A DNA stretch of 37,424 bases from the NCBI GenBank assembly GCA_030692515.1, contig JAUXZS010000035.1:1-37424 (forward strand), read 5' to 3'. The stretch's first letter is position 1, and every line of letters starts with the position of its first letter. The notes beneath the pieces were generated by a model. The model was not told where the DNA came from. It saw only the letters and a program-made list of their open reading frames with translations, and did not search any database. This DNA is from Bacteroidota bacterium. Its GTDB lineage: Bacteria > Bacteroidota > Bacteroidia > B-17B0 > Aurantibacillaceae. This document shows, one piece after another, positions 25,149 to 33,407 of this stretch. Both the position numbers and the translations under genes were made by a program.

Positions 25149-25922
25149 TTAAATTCCTTTTACAATTCCGTCTTTTTGATTACGAATAAAATTTACAATT
25201 TGTTTTCTAACTGCTGTATCCGGCATTTCATTTTCAACAATTTCTAACGCATTGGTTACGTTATGACCACGCACAAAAATAATACGGTAAATATCTTCAA
25301 TTTGCTTTATTAATTCTTTATCAAATCCTCTACGCGCTAAACCAATTGTATTGACACCGATAAATTGAAGGGGTTCGCGAGCTACTCTGCAATATGGCGG
25401 CACGCTTTTTCTTACTAACGAAGCGCCGGCAACAAATGAATGAGCCCCAATATTTACAAATTGTTGGGCTGCAACTACACCTTCTATTATTACAAAGTCT
25501 TCTACTGTAATGTGTCCGGCCAAACTTCCATTATTGGCGATGATAACATTATTACCAATAGCACAATCGTGTCCGAGATGTGTATAACACATAATTAAAC
25601 AATTGTCACCAACCTTTGTTGTCATTCTATCTGCAGTACCTTTATGAATAGTTGCAAATTCTCTAATGGTTGTATTGTTTCCAATAACGGTATTAGATTT
25701 TTCTCCTTTGTATTTTAAATCTTGGTTAATAATTCCAATAACTGCGCCCGGAAAAATTTTACAACCGTTACCAATAATTGTATCAGGATAAATTAAAGCG
25801 TTGGAATGAATATAACAATCGTCACCAATCACAACATCTTCATGAATGCTAGCAAATGCATTAATGGTAACATTTTTACCGATTTTGGCTTTGGGACTAA
25901 CGTTGGCGAGAGGTGATATCAT
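25149..25922 (-). CDS. lpxA: Acyl-[ACP]-UDP-N-acetylglucosamine O-acyltransferase
   Basis: The 257-residue left-handed beta-helix protein transfers a hydroxyacyl chain from ACP to the 3-OH of UDP-GlcNAc, the first step of lipid A synthesis. Hexapeptide repeats run through residues 5-190 (for example ANVSPKAKIGKNVTINAFAS). His118 in CYTHLGHDCAIGN matches the catalytic His125 of E. coli LpxA, with the C-terminal helical domain (about 190-257) beginning GVNTIGLARRGFDKE. It starts 3 bp after the stop of lpxC-fabZ, so the two are translationally linked. Confidence 0.96.
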   Translation of the reverse strand: MISPLANVSPKAKIGKNVTINAFASIHEDVVIGDDCYIHSNALIYPDTIIGNGCKIFPGAVIGIINQDLKYKGEKSNTVIGNNTTIREFATIHKGTADRMTTKVGDNCLIMCYTHLGHDCAIGNNVIIANNGSLAGHITVEDFVIIEGVVAAQQFVNIGAHSFVAGASLVRKSVPPYCRVAREPLQFIGVNTIGLARRGFDKELIKQIEDIYRIIFVRGHNVTNALEIVENEMPDTAVRKQIVNFIRNQKDGIVKGI

Positions 25923-25925
25923 AAA

Positions 25926-27356
25926 TTAAGTTAGTTGTGGCTCTGGAGTTTTAACCTCAATGTTTTTTACTTTTACAATTTGCGCCATCATTTCGGCTTC
26001 CATTACAGGTTTATTGTTTACATAAGCAACGCCACGCATATGGCAAATACCTCTGCGAATTGGAGTAACTAAAACTAAGCTAAAAACAACTGTGTCTCCA
26101 GGTATCACCATTTTTTTAAATTTAACGCCGTCAATTTTCATGAAATAAGTTAAATAATTTTCAGGATCAGGGACAGTTTTTAAAACTAAAATTCCGCCGC
26201 ATTGCGCCATTGCCTCAATAAGCAATACGCCCGGCATTACAGGATTTTCAGGAAAGTGCCCTTTAAAAAATTCTTCGTTTAAGGTTACATTTTTTACCCC
26301 TATAACATGTTCTAAAGAAAGTTCCATAATTTTATCTATCAACAGCATTGGCTGACGATGAGGTAAAATTTTCATGATATCTGTAATGTTTAATAATGCA
26401 GGTTTATTTAAATCTATTTTTGGATAATCTTTTTCTGCTTTTTGTTTTTTAGCTAAAGCTTTTAATTTTTTTGCAAAATCAACATTTCCAGCATGGCCAG
26501 GACGAGCGGCTAAAACGTGTATCTTCATTGGCTTTCCAACCAAAGCTAAATCACCAACAATATCTAATAATTTATGGCGAGCAGGCTCATTGTAAAAATG
26601 AAGCTTTGTGTTATTTAAAACTCCACGGCCTTTAACTTCTACGTTTGGCTTATTAAATACTTTGCGCAAATGATCTAATTTTTCTTCAGGTAATTCACTA
26701 TCTACTAAAACAATTGCGTTATCTAAATCGCCACCTTTAATTAAATTGTGGGCTAATAAAGTTTCTAACTCTCTTAAAAAGACAAATGTTCTGCAAGGTG
26801 CTATTTGTGATTTAAACTCTCTAAGATTATACATTGATGCATGTTGAGTTCCTAATACTTCACTACCATAATCAACCATTACAGTTACCCTAAACTCATC
26901 TTGAGGTACCGCTAACATTTCTACTTTTTTAACCGAATCTTCAAAAGTTAAATTTTCAGTTAATTCAAAATATTCACGCTCTGCATTTTGTTCAACCACA
27001 CCAGCTTTTTCAAGAATTTCTATGAATTTTAAAGAGCTGCCATCCATTATCGGCATTTCTGGTCCGGTAACTTGAATTAAACAATTATCAATTCCTAAAC
27101 CCATCAAGGCTGCAAGTACATGCTCAGTTGTATGAACTTTTGCTCCGTTTTTTTCAAGCGTTGTTCCTCTTGAAGTATCAACAGCTAAGTCAGCATCCGC
27201 TTCAATAATAGGCTGCCCTTCCAAGTCAATGCGCTGAAATTTATACCAATGATTTTCTTCGGCAGGATTAAATGTTAACGTAACGGGTGCTCCAGTGTGC
27301 AAACCCACGCCCGATATAGAAACAGGCCCCTTTATAGTTCTTTGTTTATCGCTCAT
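25926..27356 (-). CDS. lpxC-fabZ: Bifunctional LpxC deacetylase / FabZ 3-hydroxyacyl-ACP dehydratase
   Basis: The 476-residue protein joins two enzymes. Residues 1-300 are LpxC (UDP-3-O-acyl-GlcNAc deacetylase): ISGVGLHTG, zinc ligand His79 in HTTEH, HKLLD with His261 and Asp265, and catalytic His288 in RPGHAG. Residues 325-460 are FabZ: LPHRQPMLLIDK at 331-342, His367 in FFKGHFPENPVMPG and Glu381 in EAMAQCGG. The fusion is characteristic of Bacteroidota and links lipid A and fatty-acid synthesis. It heads the operon with lpxA and the small ABC ATPase. lpxD, often adjacent in relatives, is not in this window. Confidence 0.97.
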   Translation of the reverse strand: MSDKQRTIKGPVSISGVGLHTGAPVTLTFNPAEENHWYKFQRIDLEGQPIIEADADLAVDTSRGTTLEKNGAKVHTTEHVLAALMGLGIDNCLIQVTGPEMPIMDGSSLKFIEILEKAGVVEQNAEREYFELTENLTFEDSVKKVEMLAVPQDEFRVTVMVDYGSEVLGTQHASMYNLREFKSQIAPCRTFVFLRELETLLAHNLIKGGDLDNAIVLVDSELPEEKLDHLRKVFNKPNVEVKGRGVLNNTKLHFYNEPARHKLLDIVGDLALVGKPMKIHVLAARPGHAGNVDFAKKLKALAKKQKAEKDYPKIDLNKPALLNITDIMKILPHRQPMLLIDKIMELSLEHVIGVKNVTLNEEFFKGHFPENPVMPGVLLIEAMAQCGGILVLKTVPDPENYLTYFMKIDGVKFKKMVIPGDTVVFSLVLVTPIRRGICHMRGVAYVNNKPVMEAEMMAQIVKVKNIEVKTPEPQLT

Positions 27357-27406
27357 TGAATTTAAAAATCGTGTATTAATAAATGTAGTTAAAATTAATA
27401 AATTTT

Positions 27407-28306
27407 TTACTCAAACTCTAAATATGGAAGCAGTTTCTTATAAACAGACTCATCATTTATAATATCTTTTAAATTAGTGGCTGTTATAACGGTCTTTCTT
27501 CTCCAATCAAATATGCTTTTTGTTAATTCATAGGATAAATAGGGGTGTTTATTAATTGTCTTAAAATCATCTTTATTTAAATCAATTTTTTCGATTACAA
27601 CTGTTTCAATATAAATAAACGGTTTTAATTTTGCATAAAGTTCATCCGTAAATCCATACACTTCTTTTAATTGTTCGATAGTATTATAACCCCCTAAAAG
27701 ACTTTTATATTTTAATATTCTTTTTGCAAAGGCAGGGCCAATACCATCTAAGTTTAATAACGTAATGCTATCCGCAGTATTTATATCAACTTTACTTTTT
27801 ACAGTTTTTTGCGGCTCTTTCTTTTCAACCACCTTTTGATTGACAAAAACATTTTCTGAATTGCTTTTATTTGAGAAAATAATATACGGCTTTAACTTTT
27901 CGAAAAAATTATCAGAAATACCATACACTTTTTGAATATCGCTTTTTTGTTTGAAGACAAATCCTCTTTCTCTAAATTTTAAAAAAGTTTTAGCCGTTTT
28001 TTCTTTAAAGCCAAGCGCTAACAATTGTTCAAACGAAACGGAGTTTGGATCAAAAGCAAACAAATTTATACTGTTTTTGTTCTCGGAAAAATTAGAGGAA
28101 AAATGCTTTCTAGAAGATTCGTAAGAGCTATCGAGTTTTCGTTCAACTAGTGGCAGATTTTCAACAATAATATTATCTGGTTTTATAAATGAAGGGTAAG
28201 CTATCCGAACAATTAATAATATTAAACAAATTAATGAAAGTGTAAGTAAACCGTTACGTTGCTGTTTATTAAAACCAAAATAATTATTCAGAAAACTGCT
28301 GGCCAT
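27407..28306 (-). CDS. Membrane-anchored helix-hairpin-helix protein (ComEA-like repeats)
   Basis: The 299-residue protein has one membrane segment near the N-terminus (about 18-38). Three helix-hairpin-helix DNA-binding repeats follow. Repeat 1 has FEQLLALGFKEKTAKTFLKF, repeat 2 has DINTADSITLLNLDGIGPAF (the ComEA-type signature) and repeat 3 has IDLNKDDFKTINKHPYLSY. This topology presents DNA-binding domains on the periplasmic side or at the membrane, as in ComEA proteins of DNA uptake; competence is only an inference. Its start overlaps the end of the amino-acid permease gene by 23 bp, suggesting translational coupling. Confidence 0.85.
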   Translation of the reverse strand: MASSFLNNYFGFNKQQRNGLLTLSLICLILLIVRIAYPSFIKPDNIIVENLPLVERKLDSSYESSRKHFSSNFSENKNSINLFAFDPNSVSFEQLLALGFKEKTAKTFLKFRERGFVFKQKSDIQKVYGISDNFFEKLKPYIIFSNKSNSENVFVNQKVVEKKEPQKTVKSKVDINTADSITLLNLDGIGPAFAKRILKYKSLLGGYNTIEQLKEVYGFTDELYAKLKPFIYIETVVIEKIDLNKDDFKTINKHPYLSYELTKSIFDWRRKTVITATNLKDIINDESVYKKLLPYLEFE

Positions 28307-29729
28307 TTTTATGCATCTTAAAAATATAAAATATTGGAATACCTAAAAACATTATTAATACCCCTAAACCTGTATTAAGCGTTTTAAAAATTAATAAATC
28401 GATACATATTGCAGAAGCTAATAAAATATATAATGCTGGTAAAACAGGGTATCCAAAAGCTTTATATGGTCTGGGTGTGTTTGGTTCTTTTTTACGTAAG
28501 TAAAATAAAGCGGAAATGGTAACGATGTAAAATATCAACGATGCAAAGGTGCAATAATCCAATAATGACCCATAAGAACCACTTAAACATAAAACAGATG
28601 CCCAAATGGCTTGAAACCATAAGGCTTTTGATGGGACATGATTTTTATTAATGTAAGCTGCCGATTTGAAAAATAAACCTTCTTTTGCCATAGATTGAAA
28701 TAATCGTGAGCCCGATAAAATTAAACCGTTGTTACAACCAAAAGTAGAAATGATAATTAATAATGCCATAATGTAAGCAGATAACGTTCCGAAAATTGCC
28801 GACATTGCTGCCGTACCCACCCTATCATTTTCCGCAAATGCAATTCCTTTTTCAAAAACATTTTGGCCTTCTGGAGAACCCAATGCCGGAAGCAACATGA
28901 AATACGCCACGTTGGCTAGCACATATAACACAGTAACAATTAAAACGCCTATTAATAATCCTAAAGGAATATTTTTTTGCGGCTCTTTTACTTCTCCGGC
29001 AATAAACGTAACGTTATTCCACGCATCGCTACTAAACAAAGCCCCAATTAGAGCAACGCCTAAGGCGCTTAAAAGCGTTGTGATACTAAAATTGGAAGTT
29101 GAAGATTCTGAAATTAGACCCGTTCCAGTAAATGGTAATTGTATATTTTTTTCCCAATACCCGGTTTTATAACCAACAAAAAACCCGATAAAAATTAATC
29201 CTAATAAGGCTAATAATTTTGCGCTTGTGAAAACACGTTGTATTATTTTACCATTATTAATCCCTAACGTATTTATGTATGTGAGAAATAAAACAGAGCC
29301 AACAGCCAAAAGTTGGGTGGAAGAAATAGTAAATTTCCCAACTTCCAACAAAGTATTTTTCTCATCAAAAACCGGAATAAAAACTCCAACAAATCTCGCA
29401 AAAGCAACAGCAACAGCTGCAATAACACCAGTTTGAATAACTGTAAAAACTGTCCAGCCATAAACAAAGGCAGTTAAATTACCGTAGGCCCTTTTAATAT
29501 AAATAAACTGTCCACCGGCCTTTGGCATCATCCCAGCTAATTCGCCATAACTTAAAGCGGCAAATAACGTAATAACACCACTAATGAGCCAGCACATTAA
29601 AACCCAAAAAGGTGAGCCTAAAGTTCGCATCATATCTGCACTTACGATAAAAATACCCGATCCAATCATGCTGCCGGAAACAATCATAATGGTATCAAAT
29701 AAATTTAAACTCCTTTTTAATTCACTCAT
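28284..29729 (-). CDS. Amino acid permease (APC superfamily)
   Basis: The 481-residue protein has about 12 membrane segments. It shows the APC landmarks SGSMIGSGIFIVS in TM1, SYGELAGMMPKAGGQFIY and, later, FGCNNGLILSGSRLFQSMAK. Topology and length fit the APC/LAT amino-acid transporters. The substrate cannot be read from sequence. It is expressed from the minus strand, divergent to the small membrane protein gene over a 66-bp region that must hold both promoters, and overlaps the downstream HhH gene by 23 bp. Confidence 0.9.
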   Translation of the reverse strand: MSELKRSLNLFDTIMIVSGSMIGSGIFIVSADMMRTLGSPFWVLMCWLISGVITLFAALSYGELAGMMPKAGGQFIYIKRAYGNLTAFVYGWTVFTVIQTGVIAAVAVAFARFVGVFIPVFDEKNTLLEVGKFTISSTQLLAVGSVLFLTYINTLGINNGKIIQRVFTSAKLLALLGLIFIGFFVGYKTGYWEKNIQLPFTGTGLISESSTSNFSITTLLSALGVALIGALFSSDAWNNVTFIAGEVKEPQKNIPLGLLIGVLIVTVLYVLANVAYFMLLPALGSPEGQNVFEKGIAFAENDRVGTAAMSAIFGTLSAYIMALLIIISTFGCNNGLILSGSRLFQSMAKEGLFFKSAAYINKNHVPSKALWFQAIWASVLCLSGSYGSLLDYCTFASLIFYIVTISALFYLRKKEPNTPRPYKAFGYPVLPALYILLASAICIDLLIFKTLNTGLGVLIMFLGIPIFYIFKMHKNGQQFSE

Positions 29730-29731
29730 AG

Positions 29732-29763
29732 TTGGTTTATGGATTTAAAGATACTTAAATTTG
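29732..29763 (+). promoter_or_regulatory. Putative promoter of the small membrane protein gene
   Basis: A TTG (29732-29734) and an exact TAAATTTG -7 box (29756-29763), 21 bp apart, precede the ATG at 29796. The spacing is near that of Bacteroidota promoters. The region is shared with the divergent permease gene. Confidence 0.4.
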
Positions 29764-29795
29764 CAAATAATTAAACAAAAGAGAATTATAAACAA

Positions 29796-30350
29796 ATGAA
29801 AGTTATTGGGGATAGGATAAGCATTTTTAAAAAAGATAATCTATTAAGCATAGTTATTTTACCAACTGTAGACAAAAAAAAATTAATGATTTTGTTTCTG
29901 TGGCTTTTTGCATGGACGGTTTGTGGACTAATTGTTTTAATCAGTTATTTTAAAATGTACGATAAAGACACAAGGGTGTTTATGTTAATTTATCTTTCGT
30001 TTTGGGCCTATTTTGAATTTAAAATTGCAAGGGCATTTATTTGGAAGAAAAAAGGTAAAGAGAAGATTTGGATAAAAGATGGTGTTATAAATTACCAACG
30101 TGAATTAAATAAAAAAAGTAAAATTAGAGAGTATAATATTTCTTTGCTGGACGATTTTAAAATTATTGATTTAAATAATACAAGTTTTGCAGATACGATT
30201 AACCAAAGCTTTTGGATAAAGGGTGGAGAAAGACTTGAGTTTATTTCGCAAGGAAAATCTACTCCTTTTGCCATGCAAATAACCGATGCTGAAGCTAAAG
30301 CTTTATATAACGAAATAAGTAAATTTATTTTGGAGAAAAAGGAAAAATAA
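29796..30350 (+). CDS. Small membrane protein of unknown function, two TM segments
   Basis: This encodes 184 residues. Two membrane segments at about 30-54 and 59-83 are joined by a short charged loop. They are followed by a cytoplasmic-looking beta-rich domain (KEKIWIKDGVINYQRELNKK, then LLDDFKIIDLNNTS), which could be PH-like. I do not recognise a family. It is the only gene on the plus strand between 19200 and 35073. It is convergent with holA, whose TAG lies one base after this gene's TAA, leaving no room for a terminator. Its promoter is listed above. Confidence 0.72.
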   Translation: MKVIGDRISIFKKDNLLSIVILPTVDKKKLMILFLWLFAWTVCGLIVLISYFKMYDKDTRVFMLIYLSFWAYFEFKIARAFIWKKKGKEKIWIKDGVINYQRELNKKSKIREYNISLLDDFKIIDLNNTSFADTINQSFWIKGGERLEFISQGKSTPFAMQITDAEAKALYNEISKFILEKKEK

Positions 30351-30351
30351 C

Positions 30352-31416
30352 CTAGTGCAAAATTTTAAAAACAAGCTCTTTTAATAATTCTCCGTTTTCG
30401 ATACTTGGATTATTAACGCCTTTAGCTTTTAAATCGCATTCTTTTAAATAAGAAAAAATACTTTTTAATTTTCCTGTATTATAATTTGCAGCCGCCTTTG
30501 CGTAACCGTCTACAAAAAAAGGATTTACACCTAATGCACCTGCGGCAGCAAATTTACTTTTATCTTGTAAGAAATGGAATTTTAAAATTTTGCTAAAATA
30601 GCCGTATAGTGAGCTTAATACCATTACAGCAGGATGTTCTTTTTCATTAAAAGCAAAATAATTAATGATACGATTTGCTTTTAAAATATCTTTTTTTGCC
30701 AAAGCATCTTGTAACTCAAAAACATTAAAATCTTTACTAATGCCAATATTATCCTGAACTAAATCCGCCGTTATTTCGCTTCCTTTTGGTAGACTAATAA
30801 CTAGTTTATTTATTTCGTTTGTTATTTTACTTAAATCATTTCCAAGAAACTCAGAAAGTAAAAAAGTAGCTTTTGGAGCAATAGTATAATTAATATCTTT
30901 TACGTAATTATTTATCCATTCGGGAACTTGATTGTCGTAAAGTTTAGATGACTCAAAATAAACTGCATTTTTTTGAAGTGCTTTCGCGATAGCACTTCGT
31001 TTATCAATTGTTTTATATTTAAAACAAAATACTAAAATGGTTGTGGGTTGCGGATTAGCAATATAGTTTGCAAATTGTTGTGTGGCAGAATTAGTTGAAG
31101 TTTTCGAAGCTCCGGTAACATCATTTCCTCCAGCACTTTTATTTAATTCCTTAATGTTTTGAGCCTCTTTTACAATTACTACTTGATGCTCACTCATCAT
31201 TGGAAACTGTTTAGCCAAACCTAAAATACTTACTAGGTCTGCATCTTTTCCATAAACAATGTTTTGATTAAATTCTTTATCAGCATCATCCAAAACATTA
31301 CTTTCAATGTAATCGCTAATAAGATCAATATAATAAGGTTCTTCTCCCGATAAAAAATAAATGGGTTTATAAATTTTTCGTTTAAGATCTAGTAATATTT
31401 GATTTGCTTCTTTCAA
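30352..31416 (-). CDS. holA: DNA polymerase III delta subunit
   Basis: The 354-residue protein loads the sliding clamp as part of the polymerase III clamp loader. The start is TTG 31416 (MKEANQILLDLKRKIYKPIYFLSGEE); an in-frame stop lies upstream and no ATG intervenes. Matching HolA features are the N-terminal YFLSGEEPYYIDLIS, FPMMSEHQVVIVKEA, a middle YIANPQPTTILVF and a C-terminal helical domain with LGVNPFFVDGYAKAAANY. The gene lies 16 bp after the histidine kinase gene and converges with the small membrane protein gene one base apart. Use of TTG may keep expression low, in keeping with a clamp-loader protein; this is inference. Confidence 0.92.
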   Translation of the reverse strand: MKEANQILLDLKRKIYKPIYFLSGEEPYYIDLISDYIESNVLDDADKEFNQNIVYGKDADLVSILGLAKQFPMMSEHQVVIVKEAQNIKELNKSAGGNDVTGASKTSTNSATQQFANYIANPQPTTILVFCFKYKTIDKRSAIAKALQKNAVYFESSKLYDNQVPEWINNYVKDINYTIAPKATFLLSEFLGNDLSKITNEINKLVISLPKGSEITADLVQDNIGISKDFNVFELQDALAKKDILKANRIINYFAFNEKEHPAVMVLSSLYGYFSKILKFHFLQDKSKFAAAGALGVNPFFVDGYAKAAANYNTGKLKSIFSYLKECDLKAKGVNNPSIENGELLKELVFKILH

Positions 31417-31432
31417 CTTTTTGTTTCTGAAT

Positions 31433-33400
31433 CTAAAATTTTATTTTAATAATAAAGGTTGTTCCTTTTGAACTTTCAATTTTTAAGTCAGCATTTAATT
31501 GGCTTGCTAAAATATTTATTAATTCCATCCCCATCGACTTTTCATTCAGCTTTTCAAAATTATCTGGCAAACCTTTTCCATTATCGCTGATTGTTAAAAC
31601 GCTTTCCTTGTCATTATTCATCAAAGAAATAGAAACTTTTCCTTTTTCATTTTCTTTGAATGCATGTTTGTAGGCATTGGTTAAAATTTCATTTATTAAC
31701 AGCCCTAAAGGAACGGCTGAATCAATATTTATCTTTCTTTCTCGTGATGCTATTGAAATAATTAATTCAATGCTGTTTGAAAAAATAGTTTTTTCAATTT
31801 GGCCTACTAGGGTCTCAACATAATCCCCCATGCTAATACTTGAGATGTTATCTTTTTGATATAACATCTGATGAGTTAGGGAGATAGCATTTATTCGCTG
31901 CTGAGCGTCTTTCAAAATAGTAGTTGTGTTTTCATCTTCTACTTTGCCTATTTGCAAACTTAACATGCTTGAAATAATTTGCAAATTATTTTTTACTCTG
32001 TGATGAACTTCTTTTATTAAAGCTTCTTTTTCTTTTAAAGATTGTTCGATTATTTCATTTTTTTGACCAATCTGTTTATTCGTTTCATACAATTGTTCTT
32101 CGCGTTTTCTAGCGTTATATTTATTTAACACTAACAATAAAATAATCGCTAATAAAATAATTATCCCTGCTAATGAATAAGCCCTAAAAGTTTTTTGTTT
32201 AGCATCTTCAAACTTATTTAGCTCTATTAATTTATCTTTTTCATTCATCTCTGCCTCGGCTTGCTCTATGCTAATTGCAACACGTTGGTTCTTGACCTGC
32301 CTTTCTTTTTCAAGTACTTGAAAACTATCGTTAATGCTTAAATACTGTCGGTAATATTGATTGGATTTACTAAAATCATTTGTAGAATTATAATAGTTTG
32401 CCCAGGTTAATAAAAGCCTAAGTTTTGGTGCAATACCTTTTACTTTTTCATTTAAAAGAAACTGAGCAGAATCCAAATAGTTTTTAGCTAATTGTTTTTG
32501 CTTTTGTTTAATATAACATTGTCCCAGTAAATTGTAACTATTAAAAGCACTTTCAAAATTATTAACCTTCAAACTATAATAAACATCAATTTTTAAAAGA
32601 GGTATTGCATCCATAACATTTCCTCGATTAAAATAGCTTAAAGCCATATTTCCATCAATAAGAGAAAGAAAAAACATATGGCCCGCTTCTTTTTCTTTAC
32701 TTACTTTTCTCTGTATTAATAAATTTTTAGCCTTTAAAAAATAATATTCTGCGCTATCAGAATTTTTTTTGGCGTTATAAAAAACTCCTATATCATTATA
32801 CAAATTACCCAAACCGCTTGTATCATTATTTAAAATATCTTTTTCACCTTCTTTCCACCGTTCTATAATTGCTTGGTCTGATAATCCCAACATATTATAC
32901 AAAGTGCTTTTTGGTCTTCCATATGAAATATTAATGGTGTCGTTTTTTCTGTCCCATCTTGTCTCCATTAAATGATGCATTTCAAAAGCCTTATTTATAT
33001 CTCTGATTCTAATAAAGGCATCTTTTAACATGGAGTAACAGATTAACGAATCGTTAACGTTTGAAGCGTGTTTTCTTAATCCGTTTTCTAAAATAAAAAT
33101 AGCTTTGGTGTAGTTTTGATTGTATAATTCAATGTCGGCCTCTATTTTATCAAATAAAAATTTGGCTTCTTTACTTTGAGAACGCAAATAAACAAGGCTT
33201 TTTACTTTTAATAAAGTATCTTTTATTTGAGGATAAATTTCTTTTATATCTTCGTATGGAACTGAAGCAACTAATCGAACTTTATTTTTAAGATCGGCTT
33301 TATTAAATTTCTCTAAAAATAATTTTTGGTCAACTCCGGCCTTAAAAAACAAAGGCAAAAAAAGTAAAACCAAATAAATATTTTTTAAATTAATTTTCAT
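31433..33400 (-). CDS. TPR-containing membrane sensor histidine kinase (HisKA_2 type)
   Basis: The 655-residue protein has a signal anchor, then a periplasmic helical region of tetratricopeptide-like repeats (about 25-375; for example YNDIGVFYNAKKNSDSAEYY). One membrane segment follows (about 405-425, AGIIILLAIILLLVLNKY), then a short coiled coil and the kinase. The H-box EVHHRVKNNLQIISSM (His466-His467) is the HisKA_2/HWE-like type. The ATPase domain has NEILTNAYKHAF (N-box) and ISDNGKGLP (G-box). It should autophosphorylate in response to a signal sensed by the TPR domain. No response regulator is next to it, so the partner is elsewhere. holA follows 16 bp downstream and YifB lies 7 bp upstream. 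Confidence 0.92.
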   Translation of the reverse strand: MKINLKNIYLVLLFLPLFFKAGVDQKLFLEKFNKADLKNKVRLVASVPYEDIKEIYPQIKDTLLKVKSLVYLRSQSKEAKFLFDKIEADIELYNQNYTKAIFILENGLRKHASNVNDSLICYSMLKDAFIRIRDINKAFEMHHLMETRWDRKNDTINISYGRPKSTLYNMLGLSDQAIIERWKEGEKDILNNDTSGLGNLYNDIGVFYNAKKNSDSAEYYFLKAKNLLIQRKVSKEKEAGHMFFLSLIDGNMALSYFNRGNVMDAIPLLKIDVYYSLKVNNFESAFNSYNLLGQCYIKQKQKQLAKNYLDSAQFLLNEKVKGIAPKLRLLLTWANYYNSTNDFSKSNQYYRQYLSINDSFQVLEKERQVKNQRVAISIEQAEAEMNEKDKLIELNKFEDAKQKTFRAYSLAGIIILLAIILLLVLNKYNARKREEQLYETNKQIGQKNEIIEQSLKEKEALIKEVHHRVKNNLQIISSMLSLQIGKVEDENTTTILKDAQQRINAISLTHQMLYQKDNISSISMGDYVETLVGQIEKTIFSNSIELIISIASRERKINIDSAVPLGLLINEILTNAYKHAFKENEKGKVSISLMNNDKESVLTISDNGKGLPDNFEKLNEKSMGMELINILASQLNADLKIESSKGTTFIIKIKF

Positions 33401-33407
33401 ATTTCTT

